45,432 bases of DNA, taken from a virus. Below, in pieces: positions 24,117-32,166 of this stretch. A program made the position numbers and the translations under genes. Position 1 is the first letter of the stretch. Every line of letters starts with the position of its first letter. A model generated the notes under the pieces. It did no database searches and had not been told where the DNA came from. It worked only from the letters and a program-made list of their open reading frames with translations. The stretch is taken from IMG/VR virus record IMGVR_UViG_3300028802_000026, positions 1 to 45,432 of that record; one strand, written 5' to 3'.

Positions 24117-26431
24117 CAGTGAGTGGTAGCGGTGATCGTATTACCCGAGGAAGACTTGGCAGTAATAGTTCTTGGTTTCGAGAGATGGGTCATGATCTGC
24201 TTCAAGCCCTCCTGATGGGATTTGGAGAGGTCTTCCATAGCCTTTCTGTGGGCTTCGGCTTGCTGAGTCATGCCTTGGCCCAAAGTCGTCAGAACGTCCG
24301 TAATTTTCGGTTTGGGAGAAGTCTTAGACCCACCATCGTCTTTCAGGAAGTTCACATCCGCAGCAGTCTCGGCTTCCAATAGAGCCTGATCGGATGCTTG
24401 TTTTGCAGCAATTTGGGCTACCAAAACCTTGGTCTCTGCATCCAGTTTGGCCTTCCATACCATCAAATCGGCATCCTGCTGGGCCTTTTCTCTCTGGAAC
24501 TGTAGGTCTTGCTTGGCTTTTTCGTGGGTATGCAATAGTTCAGTCCCAGCAGTTTGGGCGTTTAGTTCAAGTTCCATCTGCTTGGATTCTTTTTGCAGTT
24601 GGAGTTTCGCAGCAGAGGATTGTTGTTCGGCTTGAATCTTCGCCGCCTCTACTTGCTGATCGGCCTTCAGTTGCTGGTTCTCCTGCTGGAGTTTTTGAAA
24701 TTCCTCCTCCATCTTTTTTATCTGCTCCTGAAGTTGAGGGGGTATTTGCGGTTTTTCCTTCATCATCTTGATGATCTTGTCCTTGTTGGACAAGGGAGAA
24801 GCCATGATGACCGCTTCGGGGGGCAGGGGGAAGCCGGATTTGACCATCTCGGCCATAGCCTGAAAATCTTCAACCTCCTGAGTCACCGTGTCAGGAGCTT
24901 CTTCCATGATGATATCGACATCAAGATTCACGATATCGTTCTGGGTGGAGTGGATTTCCTGAGACCTTGGGTCTTGGGCGATCTGGACTGCAAGAGCTTG
25001 TAGTTGCTCCGGCGGGGCTCCGTTTTGCTGGGCTTGCTGTAGGACGAATTCCCCATTGGTCATGGGCTTGTTAAGACCTACGAACTTTAGATTATTGTCA
25101 TCGTCAGTGACACGGAGCCACATCTCACCTTTCCAGTACTGCTTTATTCTGTTCCAGACCTTCCTGTAGACACGAATATCCAGGTCTTTAAGAACATCGA
25201 ACATCGGGGCTAGTTCAGTCTGTCCCGTCATTTCTCTTTGTCTCAGAGCTACCCCGGACTGGACAGTTTTATCCTTCCCCATAGTGGCTGCATTCGCCCC
25301 TACAGAGTCGATTTCCATCTTGGCTTCGGTCAATAGATTGAACTGAGCCTGAGCCATATCTCCTGTCTTTAGAATCTCGAATTCCATACCCGGAGTCGTC
25401 TCCAAGACTCCATCGGGTTTAGCCAGTTCATCTCGGGCTTTGTTGATGTCTTCTACAGCCCCTCTTTCCCATCGGACTTGTCTGACAGACATCAAATGAA
25501 GGGCTTTACTGCGTCTCTTGTTGATCTCGTCCTGAATATCGAGTAATTGTTTCTCGGCTCCGTAACGACCTCCGTTTCTATCTACAAATAGACTGGCGAA
25601 TTCGTACCGAGACTCTGTATCTCCTTCTTCATTCTTGAAGGGGGTGACTTTTGGAGTCTTTAAGAATCCGCCTCTAGTGAAAACGGCGTAACACCACGTC
25701 CCGTCGTCTTTTTTATAGTCCAGTTCGACAATCTTTACTCTACGTCTGGTGTTGTCCATCCACCGTGGTCTGTCTTCGTAAGTACTTGAACCAGACTGCA
25801 TGTCTTCAAGTACATCAGTCCCATCAGGATATAGGTTTGCCGCTTCGTCATAATCCAGCCAAATGACCTGACCCAGATAACGGGCGTCCGAAAAATTCTT
25901 CCGTCTGGAATGTGGGTCGTAAATCAATCTGTCCCACATAATATGTTTGATAGTGACTTTGAAACTGTCCTTTTGGGGTTTTACATTGACCTCAATACCA
26001 CCAGTACCTTCAATCGTGAGGTTTTCCCAAACATCCGACCGACTACGGTTGTAGTTGTTGTCCTGTAGTACAAACCTGACTCCTTCAGTAGCAGCTTGCG
26101 CCCCCTGAGTCTCTTTAGGAGTCCTTGGCATGGCTTTAGCCGTGGTTCTGTTAGCCCTTTCCATCCCCATCAACATATCGATCTTGGGTTTTATACGGTT
26201 GATGACCGTAGCGGCCTGCTTTTGCCTCTTGAGTTTTTCTATTTCAGCATCGGTCCATTGAATCGAGTCGTAATAGTTACGGGATTTTTCAGCCAAATCC
26301 CTGGTATCCAAAGTCATGTCATCGGATTCATTGACCCAGAGGACTAACTTATCCAGTTCGTCGTCAGTGACGGCCTTTTTGCTATTAGGAAGAGCGGTGG
26401 ATTGATTGTCTTTCTTACGCTTGGAGGCCAT
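24116..26431 (-). CDS. Portal protein, P22 gp1-like
   Basis: A 771-residue protein (P22 gp1 is 725). It has an early QWTDAEIEKLKRQKQAATVINRI segment and a QQAQQNG/VQIAQDP region, and a long C-terminal Gln/Glu/Ala coiled helix (residues about 590-690), which forms the barrel crown in P22-type portals. It forms the dodecameric ring at one vertex through which DNA is packaged and ejected. Placement after the large terminase supports the call. It overlaps the FkbM gene by 17 bases. Confidence 0.85.
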   Translation of the reverse strand: MASKRKKDNQSTALPNSKKAVTDDELDKLVLWVNESDDMTLDTRDLAEKSRNYYDSIQWTDAEIEKLKRQKQAATVINRIKPKIDMLMGMERANRTTAKAMPRTPKETQGAQAATEGVRFVLQDNNYNRSRSDVWENLTIEGTGGIEVNVKPQKDSFKVTIKHIMWDRLIYDPHSRRKNFSDARYLGQVIWLDYDEAANLYPDGTDVLEDMQSGSSTYEDRPRWMDNTRRRVKIVELDYKKDDGTWCYAVFTRGGFLKTPKVTPFKNEEGDTESRYEFASLFVDRNGGRYGAEKQLLDIQDEINKRRSKALHLMSVRQVRWERGAVEDINKARDELAKPDGVLETTPGMEFEILKTGDMAQAQFNLLTEAKMEIDSVGANAATMGKDKTVQSGVALRQREMTGQTELAPMFDVLKDLDIRVYRKVWNRIKQYWKGEMWLRVTDDDNNLKFVGLNKPMTNGEFVLQQAQQNGAPPEQLQALAVQIAQDPRSQEIHSTQNDIVNLDVDIIMEEAPDTVTQEVEDFQAMAEMVKSGFPLPPEAVIMASPLSNKDKIIKMMKEKPQIPPQLQEQIKKMEEEFQKLQQENQQLKADQQVEAAKIQAEQQSSAAKLQLQKESKQMELELNAQTAGTELLHTHEKAKQDLQFQREKAQQDADLMVWKAKLDAETKVLVAQIAAKQASDQALLEAETAADVNFLKDDGGSKTSPKPKITDVLTTLGQGMTQQAEAHRKAMEDLSKSHQEGLKQIMTHLSKPRTITAKSSSGNTITATTH

Positions 26432-27272
26432 CGGGGAGTCCTTTTACTGAACAAAACCTGTTCCGACAGTCTTCATCGGTGCCGTTGTAGTTATTTCCTG
26501 GATTGTACGGAGTCAAGTCTTCTACTTCTTCTATTTTTCCGGTCTCCCAGATATTCCAGAATCTATACCCCAAAGGCTTCAATACTTCTGTCATCCCGGT
26601 CTGAGTACATTCAAGTATTAGGTCGGGTTTATGATTTAGAATCTTCCCCATACCTACAAGAGTATTCAGGGTGTAGTTTTCAGCGTCGATCTTGACGACT
26701 TTCAGGGTGGGCCAGAATTCTTCTTCGATAAGAGTGTCCATTCTGTGAACCCTTACCGGGAGTTCATGACCATTTACGTTGTGCATCCCGACCCGACCTG
26801 CTGCGTGACATAGAAACATCTGTTTCACTAAAAGCATGTCTATTTTATCCACATCCCCCATAGCTCCATACATCACCCCACCACAGGGAAAGCCGTTGTA
26901 TCTCAAGTTTAAGACCAGACGGGAGTAGTTTATAGGATGGGGTTCTGCGGAAAAAACGAACTTCGCTCCTGAATTCCAGGCATCTAAAGTGAAAGTCCCG
27001 GTGTGGGCACCTATATCTGCGACTAATTCAGCGTCTTTACAAAGCAAACGCCATAGATTTCTGGTCATGGGTTCGTACTGCTTGCCATGTAGAAATCTAA
27101 GGGCTATACCATCGTCATTCCCACCGATGAACATCCCCCCTACAAACCCCCAAGTCTTTGGAGTGTTTTTGAATAGATCACGGACCTCGTTTAGAGGGAC
27201 TTCGTGACCTGTTTCTAGGGTGTCTACAGCGTCCTCCAAGAGTCTTCGGATTTTTCTTCCATCCGGAACCAC
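26415..27272 (-). CDS. FkbM-family methyltransferase
   Basis: About 285 residues. Features of FkbM SAM-dependent O-methyltransferases are present: DIGAHTGTFTL (residues about 88-98), a FSAEPHPINYSRL acidic-strand motif and VVKIDAENYTL near residue 195. These enzymes methylate sugar hydroxyls in polyketides, exopolysaccharides and glycolipids. It sits between large terminase and portal, apart from the main cassette. The frame opens with GTG at 27272, overlapping the terminase by 49 bases; a TTG at 27239 would cut the overlap to 16. Start unresolved. Confidence 0.75.
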   Translation of the reverse strand: MVPDGRKIRRLLEDAVDTLETGHEVPLNEVRDLFKNTPKTWGFVGGMFIGGNDDGIALRFLHGKQYEPMTRNLWRLLCKDAELVADIGAHTGTFTLDAWNSGAKFVFSAEPHPINYSRLVLNLRYNGFPCGGVMYGAMGDVDKIDMLLVKQMFLCHAAGRVGMHNVNGHELPVRVHRMDTLIEEEFWPTLKVVKIDAENYTLNTLVGMGKILNHKPDLILECTQTGMTEVLKPLGYRFWNIWETGKIEEVEDLTPYNPGNNYNGTDEDCRNRFCSVKGLPDGLQA

Positions 27273-28672
27273 CTATCCATGGGTTCTTTCTTCTTCTCTA
27301 CATGCCGTTCCCAAGGTCTTGAGGTGCAGGCGTATCTGACTTCGTCGTAAGTATGATCTTCCTGTTCGGTATCTACGTCTTCAGACTGGACCCCGTGTAG
27401 ATGCTCATCCATCACTAGGTCGGGTAAAGTCCTCCAAAACCCTGAATGACAGTTAGACGTAGCGTACAGCATCGGTCCCTCTAAATTCCCTTCGATTCTC
27501 TGTCTTACTTCGATGTATCCATTGTGTCTGGACCCTCGACCTTTGGGAGCGGGTCTCATGACGACTCCATAGTTATTAAATCTCTCTCCAATGGAAGGTC
27601 CCCCGTCAACATCCCAAATAGCGGAGTCTGCAATCCTATACGCCGGTTTGACGTTGTTTTCAAGCTTTTTTATCTCTTCAGCGACTTCTCTTACTTCCAT
27701 CCTAAGCCCTTCGTTGGGTTTCCCATTCCAGCCGTATAGCTCGTCGTAACGAATTAGAGCGCCTCTGGGGTAGATTCTCCCATCTGGAAGGCTTTCACCG
27801 TTTGAAACGGTCCAAAGCCCATAACTGAAAGGTCGTGTAGACCCCCAGTCAAAAGACCCGAAAACCAACCAGTCTTCAGGGGGGGTAAAAGGACTTATGC
27901 AGTGGGTCGATCTTGAGAGTTTTTCAAAAGCCTGACCAGCCACTATGTTCCAGTCGCCCTCTAACATCGCTTTTACCAAAGAACTGGCTCCTAGACCTCT
28001 CAACCGATCTGCATAGTTGGGGTCTTCTTTAGTCAAGTGAGGGTTGTCAGAAAGTCTCGCTGGGATGAACTGACGAGTCATCCCGCCTTCGTCAGGAGGT
28101 GTTTTCCATACTTTATTTGGAGGTTGTGGGGTGATGAAACTTCTCTTGACCCAAGCATGACCTATGGAACCGGGGTTTGAAGCGGCTTCGATTCTAGGGA
28201 GTCTGGATCTGTACTTTTCCGGGATTTCAAGACCAGCTATCCTGACCCGAGACCTTAGAAATCTATATTGATATTCGGAGAAGTGGGTCAGTTCGTCCAT
28301 TATCAGAACATGAATCTCAGCCCCCCGATACTTTTCTACGTCGTTTTCCGAATCGCAGTAACACAGGTGTAGAACCGCTTTATTCCAGAAGGCGAACTCG
28401 TTCTCCTGAGCATGATAGTTGACGTTCTTGGTTTGTAGATAGTCACCCAAGAGGACGAAAAACGAGGTCGGGCCTCGTAAGTGATTGTCCCGGAGGTCTG
28501 GGAGTGTCCTTCTGAAGAAATATACTTGAATACCGGGAACTTCCGCACACCAGCGGATAGCAGAGACCCGCTTCCCATAAGATTTTCCTCCTCCGGCAGC
28601 TCCTCCGTACAAGACTTCAGTTGCCTCCGTTGTAAAATCCAGTACTTGACGGGGTTCAAGTTCAGCTTTCAA
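27224..28672 (-). CDS. terL: Terminase large subunit
   Basis: A 482-residue packaging motor (P22 gp2 is 499). The N-terminal ATPase has a Walker A-type GGAAGGGKSYG (residues about 23-33), a FFRRT arginine motif and Walker B VLIMDELTHF. The C-terminal nuclease has FGSFDWGSTRPF with the first catalytic Asp and later ADSAIWD and HTYDEVRYA. It cuts concatemeric DNA and drives it into the head. Only a TTG start at 28672 is available before the ATPase core, overlapping the previous stop. Confidence 0.92.
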   Translation of the reverse strand: MKAELEPRQVLDFTTEATEVLYGGAAGGGKSYGKRVSAIRWCAEVPGIQVYFFRRTLPDLRDNHLRGPTSFFVLLGDYLQTKNVNYHAQENEFAFWNKAVLHLCYCDSENDVEKYRGAEIHVLIMDELTHFSEYQYRFLRSRVRIAGLEIPEKYRSRLPRIEAASNPGSIGHAWVKRSFITPQPPNKVWKTPPDEGGMTRQFIPARLSDNPHLTKEDPNYADRLRGLGASSLVKAMLEGDWNIVAGQAFEKLSRSTHCISPFTPPEDWLVFGSFDWGSTRPFSYGLWTVSNGESLPDGRIYPRGALIRYDELYGWNGKPNEGLRMEVREVAEEIKKLENNVKPAYRIADSAIWDVDGGPSIGERFNNYGVVMRPAPKGRGSRHNGYIEVRQRIEGNLEGPMLYATSNCHSGFWRTLPDLVMDEHLHGVQSEDVDTEQEDHTYDEVRYACTSRPWERHVEKKKEPMDRWFRMEEKSEDSWRTL

Positions 28673-28839
28673 AGTGTTTTGACGTACTGTGCCAATCTAG
28701 TTGCATCATCTAATTCTTTTAGTGCTTCCATTTTTGCTTTGTATACCGGAACGCACTTGCCATCTGGCTCCGTACACATGCCTCCATCGAATTCCTTGCA
28801 AGCTTCAATGAAGCTTTTCAGTTCCTCTATCGATCTCAT
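28669..28839 (-). CDS. Small acidic hypothetical protein
   Basis: A 56-residue protein starting MRSIEELKSFIEACKEF, with two Cys (GGMCTEPDGKCVP) that could form a loop or bind metal. The ATG at 28839 has GGAG eight bases before it and overlaps the GT stop as ATGA; the longer frame from 28884 is not needed. It is coupled to the large terminase gene. Function unknown. Confidence 0.65.
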   Translation of the reverse strand: MRSIEELKSFIEACKEFDGGMCTEPDGKCVPVYKAKMEALKELDDATRLAQYVKTL

Positions 28840-29516
28840 TTGATCTCCAGTGGGTAACTCATCGAGTGGAACTCTTTGAACCATTCCTCCACGTATTCCC
28901 CTTTAGCGTAATCCTTGAACCAAGGCCCCCCCCTTGTAAAATGCACAATCTTGGCGTTAGGGTTTTCTTCCTGCTCTCCAACGAGGTGATTCCAGTCTTT
29001 TTCAAGACTTCCGATTCTTTCTTCGTCTGTCCATTTGAATTGATGTAGGTCAAGACCAGAGGCAGAGTTGACATATTCCGTGGTGAGATTTCGACATCTG
29101 TAGTTGTTGAATAAAATGACCGAAGACCAGTTCTTTTTAGGGTAGGGAGTCTGGGTTTCACCCAAGAACTTGGTCTGGTCTTTGGGTTGGTAGTCATGTT
29201 TGACGACAAAAACAGACTTGTAGAAGTTCTCAAGGTTACACAGTCTTCCGAGTTCAGCGATGTCACACCGGACTAAAACGTCGCAGTCCATGAACAAAGA
29301 CCAACCCCGAAAGTCTGAAAGATGGGGGACTAGAAACCTGGTAAAGCTGAAGTCTGTGCTTTGTAGAGGATTACGTTCTCTTTTGAAGTCACCGGAGAGA
29401 TTGGGTAGAGCAAGGGGTGTTATGTGTACGGGTATCGAAGACCTACTTAGAATTGAGTGAGCTGCTACGTGGTAACTAACTGACTCTCTGGGGTCGTACC
29501 CTATGAAAACCCTCAC
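28836..29516 (-). CDS. Glycosyltransferase, GT8-like
   Basis: A 226-residue GT-A fold protein. It begins MRVFIGYDPRESVSYHVAAHSI and has FMDCDVLVRCDI (DxD, residues about 75-80), KKNWSSVILFNN and a C-terminal KIVHFTRGGPWF. This matches stand-alone GT8-type enzymes found in phages. It would transfer a hexose from a nucleotide sugar with Mn2+. It lies beside the terminase gene, unlinked to the main cassette, but is still in the late operon. Confidence 0.75.
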   Translation of the reverse strand: MRVFIGYDPRESVSYHVAAHSILSRSSIPVHITPLALPNLSGDFKRERNPLQSTDFSFTRFLVPHLSDFRGWSLFMDCDVLVRCDIAELGRLCNLENFYKSVFVVKHDYQPKDQTKFLGETQTPYPKKNWSSVILFNNYRCRNLTTEYVNSASGLDLHQFKWTDEERIGSLEKDWNHLVGEQEENPNAKIVHFTRGGPWFKDYAKGEYVEEWFKEFHSMSYPLEIK

Positions 29517-29809
29517 CTGCGTTTAGCCTCGGCCTGAGCTTTTAATTCTGTCCACCATTGAGGTTCCGAGACCTCAAGTCTGGGTAGTGGAAGGTTTTTA
29601 GCCTGTTGATAGAAGTCTTTCAGGGTTTGCAGAAGGGTACTCAGGGATGACGGTTCTGATTGAAACGGTGCCCCTCGGGTGTCTCTTAGTAGATGTTGAA
29701 GTGGACCCACATCCCAGGGTTGGGAACCTTCAAAATCTGGAAAGTCTGAGTATTTGGGATTGTGGACCGGGAACTCAGGAGGTCCGGTGAAGTTGGGACT
29801 TTGGTTCAC
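29513..29809 (-). CDS. Hypothetical Pro/Gln-rich protein
   Basis: A 98-residue protein with a Pro-rich N-terminus (NFTGPPEFPVHNPKYSDFP) and a helical, basic C-terminus (LKDFYQQAKNL, ELKAQAEAKRR). The GTG at 29809 overlaps the preceding stop as GTGA. No family is recognised; the position between small and large terminase suggests a packaging or head role. Confidence 0.55.
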   Translation of the reverse strand: MNQSPNFTGPPEFPVHNPKYSDFPDFEGSQPWDVGPLQHLLRDTRGAPFQSEPSSLSTLLQTLKDFYQQAKNLPLPRLEVSEPQWWTELKAQAEAKRR

Positions 29810-29943
29810 GAGTTACAAATCGTCGTACATTGACCGTCGTAACAACAAGTCTGGCAGTGGGTACTCTGACCGTTAATCACGATGATCTGCATCGTACACT
29901 CAGCCAGTAAAAGGTAGAATACCAGTCTAACCGCGTTTTGCAT
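29806..29943 (-). CDS. Small cysteine-rich protein (45 residues)
   Basis: The first 15 residues (MQNAVRLVFYLLLAE) are a hydrophobic helix, and the C-terminal half has six Cys (STHCQTCCYDGQCTTIC). AGGAAG lies eight bases before the ATG. It overlaps the upstream gene by 17 bases and its stop overlaps the next start. A small exported or membrane-tethered disulphide-rich peptide is possible; this is unproven. Confidence 0.55.
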   Translation of the reverse strand: MQNAVRLVFYLLLAECTMQIIVINGQSTHCQTCCYDGQCTTICNS

Positions 29944-30256
29944 GGTATCGCTTCCTCATATATTCAGAACGCATCTTACGCTTTTCTTCCGGCGTTCTAT
30001 TGAGTTTAGGCCTGCCTACCTTCTTCAAGAATTCTCGGGCCTTTTCTACTGGCCCTGCCGTTCCAACCTGCGCGTTCCTTGCCGGGGAGTCACGGTCAAC
30101 CATCGGCTCATTCACGTGAGGGTGTTGCTCTCTTACCCTACTTGGCGTCGCTACCGCTTCAGGACTCACCACGCCTGAAGTCGCGGCCTTCTGTCTCGCC
30201 CAAAGATCACAGCGAAGATGTGAAGGATGTTCCTCACTGCATGCCCTGCATCTCAT
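29927..30256 (-). CDS. Basic zinc-knuckle DNA-binding-like protein
   Basis: A 109-residue protein. It starts MRCRACSEEHPSHLRC (C-x2-C with a further H and C), followed by a Ser/Ala/Pro linker and a strongly basic tail, KVGRPKLNRTPEEKRKMRSE. The GRPK motif resembles an AT-hook. It may bind DNA or RNA. Its start codon lies about seven bases after a possible -10 box, so the message may be leaderless. Confidence 0.6.
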   Translation of the reverse strand: MRCRACSEEHPSHLRCDLWARQKAATSGVVSPEAVATPSRVREQHPHVNEPMVDRDSPARNAQVGTAGPVEKAREFLKKVGRPKLNRTPEEKRKMRSEYMRKRYHAKRG

Positions 30257-30262
30257 TCTGAT

Positions 30263-30291
30263 ATTAAATCAGATATGATTCTTTATTACAA
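30263..30291 (-). promoter_or_regulatory. Candidate promoter with a dyad operator
   Basis: On the minus strand TTGTAA (30291-30286), 17 bases and TTTAAT (30268-30263) form a possible promoter for the gene at 30256. The perfect dyad TCTGAT-5 bases-ATCAGA (30257-30273) spans the -10. An 11-bp inverted repeat, AAGCATTCTTT (30290-30300) with its complement at 30396-30406, flanks the intergenic region 30257-30406, which holds no gene. Confidence 0.45.
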
Positions 30292-30406
30292 GCATTCTTT
30301 CCGACTCTAGGTGAGCGGATGGGAATGTATCCCCACTCAAATGCCCCTTGCCCTATGACCCAAGGACAAGCCCCCCCATCAAATCCTGGTAGGAAAAAGA
30401 ATGCTT

Positions 30407-30904
30407 TTACTCGTCTGTAATAAGCTTTTCTTCGGGCTTGAGGATGACGGTGAACTCAGGCTTAACTGTATGAGTTATCTCCTGTTTCTGGCCGTAGTTG
30501 GCAGGGTCTCGCTTAGAGGCTATGTCTGCCCAGGCTCTGTAAGCTTCACGGGCGCGCGCTAATTCTAGCGGGTCGGAACTGCCTTCTATCTTTACCAGGT
30601 GTAGACCTACACGCTCAGCAAAGAAGTCTGTACGTGCTTGAGAAGCGTTGGGATCGGCTATTAACCATGAGTAAATAGTTGATATTGGTATTCCGAGTCT
30701 TTCTGCGACTTGCTTAGGGGTTGGCGTTCCGTTTCTAAGGCCGTCTGTAGCCTCTAGGATCGCTTGGGCGCGCATTTCAGGTGGATAGGCTGGGAGATAT
30801 GTCCCCATTTCTGTTCTGGGCTGTTTCCGACCCTCACGCTCCACCTCGGATATCTTCAGGCGTTTGCTTCCTTTGTCTATCCGCTGGTAGTGGTGTTCGT
30901 TCAT
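30407..30904 (-). CDS. terS: Terminase small subunit
   Basis: A 165-residue protein. A helix-turn-helix (TPKQVAERLGIPISTIYSWL, residues about 62-81) is followed by an oligomerising helix (ARAREAYRAWADIASKRDP) and a short beta tail ending KPEFTVILKPEEKL. This architecture fits small terminases that recognise the packaging site and load TerL. It is the first gene of the late minus-strand block. Confidence 0.72.
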   Translation of the reverse strand: MNEHHYQRIDKGSKRLKISEVEREGRKQPRTEMGTYLPAYPPEMRAQAILEATDGLRNGTPTPKQVAERLGIPISTIYSWLIADPNASQARTDFFAERVGLHLVKIEGSSDPLELARAREAYRAWADIASKRDPANYGQKQEITHTVKPEFTVILKPEEKLITDE

Positions 30905-31066
30905 GAAATCGCCTCTAGAAAGTGACCTTTTTGAGCCTGTCGCGGCACTTTATGACGTTGAGCGTCAGAGTCGTGAGTATTCACTAGCATTGATTTCATT
31001 GGGTTTGTGTTCTGGCATAGAGTGTGCATGGTAAGAAGGTGAGCGGTCCAATAACCGGAGGAATAC
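30905..31066. other. Divergent intergenic region between terS and early genes
   Basis: No long gene is supported here. It must serve leftward late and rightward early transcription. A small dyad, TGACG-TTGAG-CGTCA, is at 30953-30967. I find no promoter with both good boxes; a TTGATT near 30999 lacks a convincing -10. GGAGGA before 31067 is the ribosome site of the next gene. Confidence 0.4.
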
Positions 31067-31240
31067 ATGCAAGCCACCGTCAAGAGAATCAGTGAAGGCC
31101 ATATCTGGGCTTTGGTCCGTCGCAACCATCGCGAAGAAGCGCTCCTCGGAGGAGCCGACCGCCACCCCGATTTGAAGGTCGGCGATAAGATCGAAGTGAT
31201 ACGAGAAGTCAATAACCCCTATCTCGTTCGCCGTGCGTAA
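31067..31240 (+). CDS. Small early protein (57 residues)
   Basis: A 57-residue protein, MQATVKRISEGHIWALV..., with a Lys/Val/Gly/Asp beta-like C-terminus (DLKVGDKIEVIREV) that resembles small beta-barrel domains. GGAGGA lies six bases before the ATG. It is the first gene of the rightward early cluster. The stop overlaps the start of microprotein copy A. Unknown function. Confidence 0.7.
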   Translation: MQATVKRISEGHIWALVRRNHREEALLGGADRHPDLKVGDKIEVIREVNNPYLVRRA

Positions 31241-31304
31241 CTGGCTTCGCAATCGACTCTCCGAAGTCATCGAATACCTGAGGCTGATTCTATCACGATT
31301 CTAG
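31233..31304 (+). CDS. 23-residue microprotein, copy A
   Basis: A GTG-started 23-residue frame, MRNWLRNRLSEVIEYLRLIL plus SRF, overlapping the upstream stop. A second copy is at 32086-32157. The two peptides agree at 15 of 23 positions and most other changes are conservative; most third-base differences are silent, the mark of selection on a translated product. It is a cationic amphipathic helix. The initial GTGCGTAACTGG is identical in both copies. No strong Shine-Dalgarno site, so translation is probably coupled to the upstream gene. Confidence 0.6.
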   Translation: MRNWLRNRLSEVIEYLRLILSRF

Positions 31305-31323
31305 TCCAACAACAGGAGCGGAT

Positions 31324-31557
31324 ATGCTGAACGATGAAACGGTTTACTGGCAAGCTGGTTTCGCAGCAGGCAAAGCAGCGCGAGAGGGTGACGCTGGGCG
31401 GGTGCGCTCCCAAAGGGAATGGCTCAACAAGGCAAAGGCGGTCGAATCCAAAGCAGATAGTGCTACCGCTGAGGCTGTCTACAAACGCGGATATGCTGAA
31501 GCAGCGCGGGTGGCACCTTATCGTGTGAGTAATGATTTCGGCCCCCGTACTGTATAG
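31324..31557 (+). CDS. Small early hypothetical protein
   Basis: A 77-residue helical, alanine-rich protein starting MLNDETVYWQAGFAAGKAAREG, with AACAGGAG before the ATG. It repeats a GxxxGxxAA pattern (QAGFAAGKAA and KRGYAEAARVA). No known family. Confidence 0.65.
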   Translation: MLNDETVYWQAGFAAGKAAREGDAGRVRSQREWLNKAKAVESKADSATAEAVYKRGYAEAARVAPYRVSNDFGPRTV

Positions 31558-31568
31558 CGCCTCGGCGC

Positions 31569-31584
31569 ATCCCGAGAACAGACT
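31569..31584 (+). repeat. 16-bp intergenic repeat, copy 1
   Basis: ATCCCGAGAACAGACT is repeated exactly at 31801-31816. Both copies precede the Shine-Dalgarno site of the next gene by a few bases, so a shared leader element for expression control is likely. Confidence 0.6.
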
Positions 31585-31600
31585 TAAATAGGAGAACGAC

Positions 31601-31801
31601 ATGGTCCGCCTAGAAGACGACAGCAGCACGATCCTGGAAGGTCTAGTAGATGCGCATGATCTCGACGGCGTAATCGAAGCATTGGCCGATGTTTGCTTCG
31701 CAAAGGCAGATCACCTCCGTTCGAATTGGCAAGATGACGCTACCGCTCGGACATGGGAACGCGCGGCCAAGACTCTGCTAAAGGCAGCAAGCAAACTCTA
31801 A
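31601..31801 (+). CDS. Small early acidic-helical protein
   Basis: A 66-residue helical protein starting MVRLEDDSSTILEGLVDAHD, with a conserved-looking ATARTWERAAKTLLKAA end. ATAGGAGAACGAC precedes the ATG. Proteins of this kind are common in environmental phages, with no known function. Confidence 0.65.
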   Translation: MVRLEDDSSTILEGLVDAHDLDGVIEALADVCFAKADHLRSNWQDDATARTWERAAKTLLKAASKL

Positions 31802-31816
31802 TCCCGAGAACAGACT
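31801..31816 (+). repeat. 16-bp intergenic repeat, copy 2
   Basis: Exact second copy of the element at 31569-31584, placed just before the AAGGAG ribosome site of the gene at 31832. Confidence 0.6.
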
Positions 31817-31831
31817 AAGGAGCTGACAACA

Positions 31832-32083
31832 ATGGCACACGTAATTCTCCGCAGGTTCCGCAAAGGGAACGATCTCATCGCGCTGATACTTGGCTGCGAG
31901 GTCAATCCCGGTAGGATTACATCCTATCAGCACATCGGCCAGCATAGCGAAGCTGACTATCCACACATTATCGCTGCCACGCGGCCAGTGCGCGAGATCG
32001 ACGCTGAGTGCAAGGCGCTGATCTCCGAGCTTACCGACATGGGCTATTGCCCGGAACTCCGCCAACGGGTGCAATCCCTCTAG
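31832..32083 (+). CDS. Small early hypothetical protein
   Basis: An 83-residue protein starting MAHVILRRFRKGNDLIALIL, with AAGGAGCTGACAACA before the ATG. Two beta-like stretches and an acidic helix (EIDAECKALISELTDMG) are visible. It ends three bases before microprotein copy B. Function unknown. Confidence 0.6.
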   Translation: MAHVILRRFRKGNDLIALILGCEVNPGRITSYQHIGQHSEADYPHIIAATRPVREIDAECKALISELTDMGYCPELRQRVQSL

Positions 32084-32085
32084 CC

Positions 32086-32157
32086 GTGCGTAACTGGTTC
32101 AAATCCAAGCTTTCGGAGCTAATCGAGCTTCTCAGGCTTATTCAATCAAGACTTTAA
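32086..32157 (+). CDS. 23-residue microprotein, copy B
   Basis: A GTG-started frame, MRNWFKSKLSELIELLRLIQ plus SRL, paralogous to 31233-31304 with silent codon changes (for example CTC/CTT, TCC/TCG, GAA/GAG, CGA/AGA). It follows the preceding stop by two bases and ends with TAAGGAG, which supplies the ribosome site of the next gene. A small amphipathic cationic helix, possibly membrane-active or a regulatory partner; inference. Confidence 0.6.
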   Translation: MRNWFKSKLSELIELLRLIQSRL

Positions 32158-32166
32158 GGAGAGATC

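Noticed and set aside
30901-31212. Minus-strand frames over the terS/early intergenic region
   Set aside because: They cross real early genes on the plus strand and show no ribosome site or conserved motif.
32030-32115. GGTTCAAATCC T-loop-like string at about 32095, suggesting a tRNA
   Set aside because: No acceptor or anticodon stem forms upstream, and the bases code the conserved microprotein and the gene before it.
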